From positions 1,054,001 through 1,118,000 of the forward strand of contig CALSFV010000215.1 of assembly GCA_943737045.1 (NCBI GenBank): DNA of 64,000 nucleotides. Direction: 5' to 3'. Positions 12,371 to 23,200 of this stretch are shown here, in pieces. The position numbers and the translations under genes are program-made. How positions within the stretch are numbered: the stretch's first letter is position 1; the number at the start of each line of letters is the position of its first letter. Origin of the DNA: Parapristionchus giblindavisi (lineage: Eukaryota; Nematoda; Chromadorea; Rhabditida; Diplogasteridae). The notes beneath the pieces are model-generated. The model did not search any database, had not been told where the DNA came from, and was given only the letters and a program-made list of their open reading frames with translations.

Positions 12371-12466
12371 GTGGCGTACTGGTTTAAGCACTTATCAACA
12401 CTTATCAAAAACGATAAATCTTCTAACCACAGATCGTGTCATGACAGGATCTCTGGTTCGGGTCTT
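12371..12466 (+). repeat. tRNA-like segment, probable SINE head or tRNA relic
   Basis: The string GTGGCGTACTGGTTTAAGC (from 12371) looks like a tRNA D-arm containing a RNA polymerase III A box. GGTTCGGGTCT at 12455-12465 resembles a B box. The spacing of about 83 bp is longer than in ordinary tRNAs, and CACTTATCAA is duplicated in between. No clean acceptor stem was found, so this is probably a tRNA-derived SINE head or a tRNA pseudogene rather than a working tRNA. Confidence 0.45.
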
Positions 12467-13410
12467 GGAAGGGAAGGTCTTGTCCACTACCTGAACATCT
12501 CTTATGAACTCCATACCGGAAGTTGTATTCACAAGAACGTCATTACATTATTTCTGGCATTGCACATGACTATATGTCACGTATCCATGGTCCATATTAT
12601 TTACACAACCCATATAGGGCTGGTCAATTATTTTGTGTTCAAGGGTTCCCTCAGGCACCTAAAATGTTTCAAAACTAGACTGGCGTGAGTATTAACATAA
12701 ATCATGTTGAATATTAATCATTGTTATCTCTTCTTCCTTGATGTTTCTATACATATATCCTTATTCCCATGGGGAGTATTCATTCAAACAGCGTTTATTC
12801 AACCAAAGTTTAAGATCTCTTCAGAATGTTTCAATATCTCGTCTACTCCATTTCTATCTCTATCTCTCTTTCCCCTATTTTTCCCCTCCCTATAAGGGAT
12901 CTTCCAGAGTTTCAACCTTTCTTATTTTTAAATTTGTCTACGTTTTCCACTCTGCTTTGAATAACTATAATATTATCCGTAACATTTCAATCATGTCGAT
13001 TAAATTATCCTCTTCGATTGAGATTTATTAAAGAATGATGAAACATGCAGAGTTCTTACTCTTATCTTGGCATTTTCGAAAATGCAGATTTCCATCGAAC
13101 TCAATCAATGATTCCTCATGATCTTTTCAATGTACTTTCTCATGTTATCTTGATGATCTTATCTTGTCTCTCAGTCTGATATTCTCTGTTTCATCCCCCA
13201 TCTCAATGTAATCCATCTATCACATCTATCATTCATCAAGTTCACTCTTCTCTCTCCCTTTTCCTCTTCTTCATTCTTCTCACTCATTTCTCACACTCAT
13301 TTTACGGCATTCATTAAAACCTTATTTATTTATTTTTACATTCAGCGCGTTTTTGCACTACTTTCCCGTATTCCTTCAATCAGAGTGGCAATTCTTGAGT
13401 CTGAGCATTG
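12467..13410. other. Intergenic T-rich DNA
   Basis: Contains a CT-rich patch near 12850-12895 and no supportable exon. It ends at the TTTA-repeat tail of the non-LTR element. Confidence 0.4.
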
Positions 13411-14645
13411 GTTTATTTATTTATTTATTTATTTATTTGATACACCCGTGACAGGTGCGACAGCAAATACAGAAACGATGAGAAAAATAATTATAATAAT
13501 GATAGAAAGGACTTGGGGAAGGTGACAGGGGTTAATCGATAGCTATCAAATCGCCAGTGATCCAGTTAGAGTGAGGTGGACGAAGCCTCAGAACGGGAAG
13601 GGGACCGTTCAGATCCATGTGAGGGGTTGGATCATAATGGAATCACCGGGATAGACAACTAAAGATTGAGTACTTCGACTTGTAGAGTATGGGGAAGTTG
13701 TGGATGGCGAAATAGGTGAAATTTGATAGACTGAATTGACAACATTGGATTACAGATACGATGTAAATTACACAGAAAACGAGTAGTACGATGTGCAAAT
13801 GAGCTACGAAGATTCTCTCTTTTAGCAATTGGAATGTGAATAGAGAATGCATTGTGACGAGAATTACAATTTCGTAAAGCATAGTAATCAGACATAGGTA
13901 CATCGACAAGTGAACGAATAATCTTTACAGCAAAAATAATGTCAGCAACTAAACGCCTTGAATAAAGTGAATGTAAATGATAATTATCAAGTCTAATATC
14001 GTAAACGGGGGGTGAGGTAGTGGCAAGGGTGGTACGATAATGTAGTAATCTAGTGAAAAGGTGCTGGGGTTTCTCTAATTGTCTAATTAGACCCTTCGCA
14101 GAGGGAGACCATACCGGTGAAGCATACTCAAGTACGGGTAAAATGAATGAACGGAAAGCTCTAACGTAAGGATCAATATATGTACAAGAAACAGAACGAA
14201 ATAAGAGATAGATAAGCTTATTGGCTTTTTGACAGGTAATATCTATATGAGAACGAAAGGATAAAGAGGAATCAATGTAGACACCAAGATCTCGAATAGG
14301 TTCTGGAAGAGAATTGAGATTGGAATCGGGGATAGGAAGAAGAAAAGAGTTGAGATGGTATTGGTGGATAGGGTTGGATTTGCCTATGTAAAGAACGGTG
14401 CATTTGTTTTGTGCAACCGATAACTGCCATTTTTGACAGTATTCTAATATACCAAGTAACCCATTCTGAAGTTGAGAGGTGAGTGTGGGGGAGTTGGCGG
14501 AATTATGAGTGATGAAGAGTTTGATATCATCAGCAAAGAGGCGGAAGTGAACCAGTGGGTATGGTGATAGGGATAGAGGGAGATCGAAAAGGTAAATCAA
14601 AAAGAGGAGAGGTTCGCGAGTTAAAAATATCTTACTGTCATTCAT
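13411..14645 (-). mobile_element. 5'-truncated non-LTR retrotransposon
   Basis: On the minus strand this holds the C-terminal two thirds of a reverse transcriptase followed by a short 3' region. It ends in a TTTA microsatellite (13411-13438), which reads as an AAAT repeat tail in the element's own orientation. Such simple-repeat 3' ends are typical of CR1/jockey-type LINEs. The conserved PQGS block that normally precedes the retained part is missing, so the copy is truncated at its 5' side at about 14645, as expected from incomplete target-primed reverse transcription. Confidence 0.85.
13659..14645 (-). CDS. Partial reverse transcriptase of a CR1/jockey-like LINE
   Basis: A 328-residue open frame on the minus strand. 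Near residues 12-23 it has PLLFLIYLFDLP, matching the LINE block GPLLFxIYxNDLP. Near residue 38 it has the catalytic FADD box (FRLFADDIKLF), then the downstream KCTVLYIG, LGVYIDSSLSFRSHI and ILPVLEYASPVWSP blocks usual for this RT clade. The fingers and part of the palm upstream are missing, and the first ten residues (MNDSKIFLTR) do not match the family. No endonuclease domain is present. The frame is intact over more than 300 codons, so the insertion is fairly young, but the protein cannot be functional. Clade assignment (CR1 versus jockey) is inference. Confidence 0.88.
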   Translation of the reverse strand: MNDSKIFLTREPLLFLIYLFDLPLSLSPYPLVHFRLFADDIKLFITHNSANSPTLTSQLQNGLLGILEYCQKWQLSVAQNKCTVLYIGKSNPIHQYHLNSFLLPIPDSNLNSLPEPIRDLGVYIDSSLSFRSHIDITCQKANKLIYLLFRSVSCTYIDPYVRAFRSFILPVLEYASPVWSPSAKGLIRQLEKPQHLFTRLLHYRTTLATTSPPVYDIRLDNYHLHSLYSRRLVADIIFAVKIIRSLVDVPMSDYYALRNCNSRHNAFSIHIPIAKRENLRSSFAHRTTRFLCNLHRICNPMLSIQSIKFHLFRHPQLPHTLQVEVLNL

Positions 14646-14809
14646 ATTTCATTATTACCATGTACTGATGTAGATTGGAAAATAATAGTGAACGCATTAT
14701 TAGGTTATCTTTGAATCTATGAAAGGTATCTTTTCTTTTGATAATTCTCACGTATTCATCCTGATTGAGAGTTTCTTTAACATGTAACAACTGACAGCTC
14801 TTTTCTTAA

Positions 14810-17024
14810 GAGACCGGCTCGGTAAGACTCGAGCATTATGACCCCCTGCCGGACATTCGCCAAGACTTTCGATCTGGGCCTCAATACTTTCATCATTGAC
14901 ACATACCGGGGGGAGACCGATGAAAGTTATAGTGAAAATGCCCTTGGGCTCAAACCCGGCTCACATATGTTTCATAAAATAAAAAATTGAAAAATTCATA
15001 ACTTTTCAATCGTGGTAGCTAGGACTTTTATTTATTTTTATTGGTGAATAACATGTCACGCACTCTTATAAACACTCCTGAACAATAATATCATATCGTT
15101 CTGAATCTGTTTTTCGTGTTTGATTTTCGGATTTTTCCTCTTCTATCCTAGTTGAACAGATAGCGCAAGAAATTTCATAATGCATATTGTAGCCCTGACG
15201 ATTATGTACATGGTGGCCATATTCCCTTGGCCAGCCAGCTTGTCTTAAGCCTCGAGATTTGCAACTGTATGTGAGATATGTGTAAATTGCAAAAATCGAA
15301 AATTAAATTTCTTGAAATTCGCAAGAGTAAGAGTTAGCTTTATTATGTCATTTTACTCGTAGCTATGTGAGCATATAGGAAAAATATACAAATAGACTCA
15401 GACTACATTTTAAAAAAAATTTAGAAAATAATTATTTTATTTTTATTTTTTCAACTCCCACATTCAGTCGACCGTCAAGTCAAATTGATTCATAGGGCGG
15501 ATGGTGGCTGATGCATGTGCGTTTGCAGAAACGACTGCAACATGAAGAATCGTCGTTTCGCAGATCTCGAATTTATTTTTTTAATTATCAAACTTGAATA
15601 TTTATATGTTTCTTTCATATAAATCGGTTAGAAGGTAGCGTACTGCATCCAAAGCTGTACCATTTTTATCAGTAGGAGTATACGGTATTGAACTACCGTA
15701 ATCGTCAGGAATCGCGAACTAACTTTTTTTCAGTCGACCCTTAATTTTCAACCATGACCCGGGGTTCATGGTTGAGAATGGCTGAGGTCGAAAAATTCAT
15801 GATGATCCCAGACCAAATACTATTTGGCATTATATCAACAGTGGACCAACTTTTATATTTATGGATATCAGAGCTCGAATTACCGTACTAGTAATGCACG
15901 CACCTGAATTTTCCGAGAATTTCACCACATTATTACAGGATACGGTAGCTAGATTACGGTAATTCGAGTTATGGTATCCATAAAAATAAAAGTTGGCCCA
16001 TTGTTGATATAATGCCAAATAGTATTTGGTCTGGGATCATCATGAATTTTTCGACCTCAGCCATTCTCAACCATGAACCCCGGGTCATGGTTGAGAATCA
16101 TGGGTCGACTGAAAAAAAATTTGTTCGCGATTCCCGACGGTTACGGTAGTGAAGTACAGTACACTCCTACTGATAAAAATGGTACAGCTTTGGTTGCCGT
16201 ACGCCACCTTCCAACCGATTTATATGAAAGAAACATATAAATATTCAAGTTTGATAATTTAAAAAATTAATTCGAGATCTGCGAAACGACGATTCTTCAC
16301 ATGGTAGTCGTTAACGCAAACGCACATGCATCAGCCACCATCCGCCCTATGAATCAACTTGACTTGACGGTCGACTGAATGTGGGAGTTGAAAAAATAAA
16401 AATAAAATAATTATTTTTCTAAATTTTTTAAAAATGCAGTCTGAGTCTATTTGTATATTTTTCCTATATGCGCACATAGCTACGAGTAAAATGACATAAT
16501 AAAGCTAACTCTTACTCTTGCGAATTTCAAGAAATTTAATTTTCGATTTTTGCAATTTGCACATATCTCACATTCAGTTGCAATTCTCGAGGCTTAAGAC
16601 AAGCTGGCTGGCCAAGGGAATATGACCACCATGTACATAATCGTCAGGGCTACAATATGCACTATGAAATTTCTTGCGCTATCTGTTCAACGAAGATAGA
16701 AGAGGAAAAATCCGAAAATCAAACCCGAAAAAACAGATTCAGAACGATATGATATTATTGTTCAGCTGTGTTTATAAGAGCTCATGGCATGTTATTTACC
16801 ACAAAAAAGAAATATAAGTCCTAGATATCACGATTGAAAAGATATGAATTTTTCAATTTTTTATTTTATGAAACATATTTGAGCCGGGTTTGAGCCTAAG
16901 GGCATTTTCACTATAACTTTCATCGGTCTCCCCCCGGCATATGTCTATGATGAAACTATTGAGGCCCAGATCGAAAGTCTTGGCGAATGTCCGGACCATG
17001 CTCGAGTCTTACCGAGCCGGTCTC
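14810..17024. mobile_element. 2.2-kb palindromic element flanked by TTAA
   Basis: The left arm (14810 to about 15889) and the right arm (about 15952 to 17024) are inverted copies of each other over roughly 1.07 kb, separated by a centre of only about 60 bp. Both ends carry GAGACCGGCTCGG as inverted termini and are flanked by TTAA (14806-14809 and 17025-17028), the target site of piggyBac-type transposases. The arms differ by scattered substitutions and small indels, so this is not an exact recent duplication. No transposase-sized open frame exists in either arm, so mobility would require enzymes supplied in trans. Palindromic TTAA-flanked repeats are a known class in nematode genomes. Confidence 0.9.
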
Positions 17025-17257
17025 TTAATCAGACCTTCCTTGTCCATTACCCATTGATAAATATTAATAACCTAAATATCAATATTTCATTAACATTTAT
17101 CACTTTCATTACGATAACTCAATTTACTCTTTTCATATTTCTTCTGTGTCATATCTCTATGACCATTGATATTATTCTTGTTATTATCGAGTTCATTCAT
17201 GCAAATCTTTCCCTCAATTAATCGTTGATTTTTGATCTTTAATCTTTCGTTTATCAG

Positions 17258-17266
17258 ATGGTTTAA
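17258..17266 (+). promoter_or_regulatory. Possible 5' splice-acceptor site followed by a two-codon upstream ORF
   Basis: TTTATCAG ends at 17257 and looks like a cis or spliced-leader trans acceptor. Directly after it lies ATGGTTTAA, a Met-Val-stop frame, 9 bases before the receptor start codon at 17276. If the message begins here, ribosomes would meet this minimal upstream frame first. Whether the acceptor is used is unknown. Confidence 0.35.
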
Positions 17267-17275
17267 TCGACTCCA

Positions 17276-20200
17276 ATGGTTGACATCGGTAACAACATCT
17301 CTATCCTCGACACAGAGTGCATACCCGTGGCTGCTGCCATCAAGGCACAGGGAATAGATGATATCACTGCGTTAGTTCATTCATATTTGATCTTTGATCT
17401 TTTCAACTTGAGTGGATCCTTTACTACACCTTGGGTTGCTGGGAATGATTGTTGATCTCTTATTATCTTCTGACTTATTTTCGATCGACCAAAATGTTGC
17501 GCGAACTGAAAATTGGATTTGAACGTGATCTTTATAAATCTCGATCGTGTGCTATGTGACTTACTCAAATCTACGTACTTTGAATCCTTTCTTTGTGGTT
17601 TGAATGAGAGAACTCTCTCACTAATGAAATAATGGCTTTTTATGAATGTTCGTGACAAATGAAGAGACAATTCCAACATGTATTTCATACCTGCTTTATC
17701 AGATAAAATACTGTGCATTGAATACGAAATAGTTGGTTATTACTTTCTGATCTAATAACAAGCCTAAATTTTTTCAATTCATTTAAAATTTGTTTATCCT
17801 TTCTTAATTGGGTTGGTGATCCATCTCCGAATAAAACTCTAATTTTAGTGTGTAGCTTACAGAAAATGGCTATTTCCTCAATTCTCGTTTGCAATTGAGA
17901 CACGTGAGTGATCACTCTAATTGAGATTGTCCATGCTGAGCGTACATTAGACAAGAGGAGATAAGAGTCTTCGTAGACTTTTAAATAAATAACTACAATA
18001 TTAATTATTAAGAGTGATCGCTTACGACTTTAGAGGGGAGAATGACGAAAGAAGAGTTAGAAGCTAATAGAATACGGTTGAGATATCTTCATAATACATT
18101 CACGATGAACGCAAATCGGGAATATCCTATGCGAAGCACGATTTTCTCATTTCCCTCTTTCTCTACCTCTACCTCGTCTCCCTCTCCCTCTGCCTCTCCC
18201 TTTCACTCTACCTCTTCCTCTTCCTCTCTCCCTCTTATTCTCACGCTATCTGCAGTCAACATCTATATGTTGAGTCTTTGATCATCTTTTCCATTTACAA
18301 GAGAAGGGGTTAGAGGGAGGAGGATTGTGATTATGATGGGAAGAAGTATGAGAAGTAAAGATGAAGAAGAAGAAGAATTGAGAGAGAATACGATAGACAA
18401 TAGCATTGATCCATGTCATATATGAGTGAAAGTGGTTACAGTACTTGCAATCATACGAGGGACTGATTGTGCTAGTGTTATGATACGAGGAGATCATATC
18501 TGTCGTTATTATGACAAGAGGAGATTATATCTGACATTGTTATGACAATAAAAGGTCATGGAATATGTTAGAAGCAGGTCAACATGCACAATATTTCTTC
18601 ATGGTGGGCAATCATTAGACGAATGTGTTGATAGGAGTCTCAATATGCCTTTGTTTTGGATGAAGTACTCTATCTACCTTATCCTCTCTTCACTCTAAAT
18701 GACTCCTTAGAGACAGATTCATCTCCAATCCAAAGGGAGTAAATATGACGAGAGATTATAGAGATATGTATTATTTATTCATTTAAAGGATGTACTCACG
18801 CACATGGATGGAATATGGGCGATGGAGAGACTTTCCATAGGAGATCAGATTGTCAATTTGAGAGATTTCTGGTTACATCCAAACGAAAGTTTTTAGGTTG
18901 AAAGTGTATTGGTTTTCGTATCTGAGCGATATTCTAGAGGATATGGTGCACTTTTCCATAGAGTACTTGAATGCTCTGTGAAATATCTTCTATTGAACAT
19001 TTCTTTCTATTTTTGGTCAAATTTAAATTGTTTTCTTTCTTTTTGGTTTAAGACGAAGAAGGAGATGCAAATAATCAATGAATTATTCCTTAGAAAAAAG
19101 CAGGAACGCTTTTGTGGTCATCTGTAACAACAACTGAAGCTTCTGCTTCACTCTAACCCTAGAATCTTCCCATCTACCTCTCCCTCTCTCTCTCCCTCTC
19201 TCCCTCTCCCTCTCCCTCTATCTTTCCCATCTCCCTCTCCCTCTCCCTCTCCCTCTCCCTCTCCCTCTCCCTCTCCCTCTCCCTCTCCCTCTCCCTCTCC
19301 CTCTCCCTCTCCCTCTCCCTCTCCCTCTCCCTCTCCCTCTCCCTCTCCCTCTCCCTCTCCCTCTCCCTCTCCCTCTCCCTCTCCCTCTCCCTCTCCCTCT
19401 CCCTCTCCCTCTCCCTCTCCCTCTCCCTCTCCCTCTCCCTCTCCCTCTCCCTCTCCCTCTCCCTCTCCCTCTCCCTCTCCCTCTCCCTCTCCCTCTCCCT
19501 CTCCCTCTCCCTCCACTACCTCTCCCTCTCCCTTTTCCCCTTCCTCTCCCTCTCCCTCTCCCTCCACTACCTCTCCCTCTCCCTTTTCCCCTTCCTCTCC
19601 CTCTCCCTCTCCCTCCACTACCTCTCCCTCTCCCTTTTCCCCTTCCTCTCCCTCTCCCTCTCCCTCCACTACCTCTCCCTCTCCCTTTTCCCCTTCCTCT
19701 CCCTCTCCCTCTCCCTCCACTACCTCTCCCTCTCCCTTTTCCCCTTCCTCTCCCTCTCCCTCTCCCTCCACTACCTCTCCCTCTCCCTTTTCCCCTTCCT
19801 CTCCCTCTACCTCTGTCGAAGACTTCCTTCATTAGCATTGTAGCTCTTCAAATCTTTGGAGAAGAACAATAGAAATAGGAAATAGTTGTGTCTATTGTGG
19901 AGGGAGTCATCATGTGAAATGTTCAAAAAGAAAAGACAAAGTAAAGAAGTTTAAATATCATTTCCTTTTTCTGCGGCCTTTGATCAAATAAGAGAAAAAA
20001 ACAAAATTTCCTACAACGGATTCATGATCTTTGACCTCATGGAAAATGTGAATGATCTTTGAACTCTGAGATGAGGCATACCTAGATTGATCTTTGATCT
20101 TTACAGTAATTTCGCACTGAAGACCATCTTCACTCTGCTGTATTCCATTATATTCTTCATTGGATTGATAGCAAATCTCGGAGTTTTCATAGCAGTCATT

Positions 20201-23200
20201 CAGAACAGGTACATATAATTGAAAGGGGATATATGATATAAACAATGAACTTATCTGTCGATAAAGATAATAAGTTTGTGGAACCACATTACGGCGGGAA
20301 AAGTATCGAACAAGTAATAGATATATGGAGCATTTCAAGATTGCGCTCATACATCCACCTCTATATCATAATTGTACAGTCACATACATAAATCTATTGA
20401 TCTTTGATCTCTTCTATTCTTCTTCATTTCAGTCGTCTTCGATCAGCACGAAATATCTTCTTACTCAATCTCATTCTGACTGATCTTCTACTTGTCTTTA
20501 CTGCTGTTCCTGTCACACCATGGTATGCATTATTTATTTATTTGTTTATTTATACTTAAATTAAAAAATCTCCGTTCCCCAACCTCTTGCCGTTCGTTGG
20601 AAGATGGACAAACCTCTGACCCTTCAAAACCAGGAACAATGAGTAGAAATCAGAGGGAAGACAAATGTTCTCAGTATTCTAACTGATAAACACCTAGTGT
20701 TATTGTAATCATCATCATCTTCTTGCCTGTGTTATTCTCATGGATTCCAATCTCAATCCCGTGTCTCAATCGCTTTTTATCACCCTATTCATCGGTCTCC
20801 ACGCACTTCTTCAAGAATCTCTGATCACTCTCTCCCTCTCCTTTTTTCCTCCCTCTCCCTCTCTCCCTCTCCCCTATCTCTCTATCTTCATTCTATCAAT
20901 TGGATCAATATCGATGTCAGCTGCCTCGTCAATCAACATAAACCATAGGGGTTAGAAGAGGGAATTGAGATGTACATGAGATGAGGGGTGTTCAATGTCC
21001 ACATTCAAGATCTATCACAAAGACTCTCTTTCAATTATAATACAATGTGGCTTACAATACAGTGCTAGCCAATATTAAATCGTATTTAGATGTTCATTTA
21101 GAACGATCATCCTTGTGAAGAAGACAGCAAAAAAAAAACGTCCAGGGCGGTCAAAATTTATACAAATCACGAAATATCTGGATAAAACACGAATTAAGAA
21201 TAACGATCGGAATTTATTTTTGATCTTTGAGATCTTCTCTTCATCTAATAACTTATTGTACTTTTGAAAAGCGCGGACAGACAGAAGTTGAAGGTAGAAG
21301 TACAAAGATAAATTCAACTCACAAATGTGCGAAAGTGATAAATATGATTATGATTATGGACCTTTTATATGAACTTTTCAGGTACGCTCTAACAAAGGAC
21401 TGGCAGTTCGGAACGATATTGTGTCATCTCATGCCACTGTCCAACTCTTGTTCGGTCTTTGTCACCAGGTTTGTGTCCAGAGCTCAAAGATCAAAGATCA
21501 AAGATTAAATTTCCATATTTAAGTTGGAGTTTGACAGCGATAGCGATGGACAAGTTTCTGCACATAATCGATCCGACTAAAGCGCCTGTTTCAGTAAGTT
21601 TTTTTATTCTTAAATAAGTTTTGAAGCACAGTTTCCTTATTCTTCCATGGACTGATTAGTGTCATATGAAGACTCAAAAAGAGATTGAATAGATCCAGAA
21701 CACAATTTCTCGTGAAATCGTGAATTTCACGCTCTAACTGCAAAGGTTGCGCTTCCTGTAGATACTAAAAGTTAAATATGATTGTTTTCTCTTGGTTCTA
21801 CTGTCTATTCATCTCCTAGAACGATCTCTTTTATCATCCCTCATTCATCTCCATTCCATTCATCACCTCGTTCTCTCATATCATCCATGTTATTGAATAG
21901 TCATCACCTCTCACCTCTCATATTCTTCTCTTCTTTCATTCCTCAACTACATATCCAATTACTCCTCCTCTCAATTGTTCCCTGGCAAAAAATACACTGA
22001 TATATTTCGTCAGAGCATGAATCTGGGCCTTTAAGGAGACCGCTAAAACTTGAAAAATGAATTATTTGTGTGCATGGGAACAGTTCCTCGTTGTTTTGGA
22101 ACATGCTCATAAGCTATTCATAACGGGGGTCGATATAAAAGGCCTACTGAAGAGGAAGAAAAAGGAACAGAAGGATGTTTATAGGTGACTATCAAGGTTT
22201 TCATGGAGTTGTAGATACAGAAATAGACTTGAGCAATGTGACCACAATAGTGGATAAAATGTAACCATCTCGTTGCGGACACCGGGGTTTTTTTCTGCCA
22301 ATAAAATTCTCGAAAAGAAAACGATAACAATGATTATTAATTTCAGAAACGTCAAGCAGCCATCGTCACCATTCTCATTTGGCTGTTGTCTACTCTAATC
22401 AATGTTCCATATCTCATGTCATACGAACTCGTTGATGGTAATCATTCATTTTATTTTTTTGTGATTTCAATTACACCATAAATCAAATGAAAACATTTGT
22501 CCATCGATAAATATCGAGAATAATTGAAAAGAGGAGTGATCGCGGTACGATTCCTGATGATAAACTAAGATCGAAAATATGTGTTAATGGGATAGATAGA
22601 GCAAATGGGGATTGAAGAAAGTAATCGACATTGTGGTCACAGTATCTAGTAATGAGAATGTTCATGACTCTTCATTACAGGTTCATACTACGTTGATATG
22701 AACAAATCAAAACCCTTCTGTGGTCATTTTTGTGATGAAACCAATTGGGCAAGTGAGAATGCTAGAAGACTCTACGGAACAATGGTCATGCTACTACAGG
22801 TTAGAACAATATCAAAGATGATATTTTTGTAATTCTCAAAAATTATATTTATCAAAATAGATTACCCAGTTGGAATAGTTTATTTGAATCCTGAGCACTT
22901 TTTTCGTTTTTTTTTTGAAAATTGTTTGGACATAATTTGATTAAAAGTAAATTTTGCTCTTCTTCTTTTCGCAAAAAAATGTTTCTTATCAAATTCTCTT
23001 TTGTTATTCGGTGACTTTGCATGGAAAAAAGACAAATTAAAAATATTTAAATATTATTTTTTCAGTTCGTTGTTCCGATGTCAATAATCTGTTATTGCTA
23101 CTTTCGAATTCTGAATAAGGTAACCGATAAAATATATCCATATAAACGAAAACCTGCCATACACTGTTCTCGACAATTGAACCCGTGAGATTCACGTTAA

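Noticed and set aside
15830..16018. 62-codon minus-strand frame across the palindrome centre
   Set aside because: It spans the inverted-repeat junction and mirrors itself; there is no sign of coding.
19148..19838. Two ~206-codon minus-strand frames of Glu-Gly and Arg-Gly repeats (RGG-like)
   Set aside because: They follow from the CCCTCT hexamer and the 51-bp repeat, lie in an intron of the opposite-strand receptor gene, and are low-complexity in both frames.
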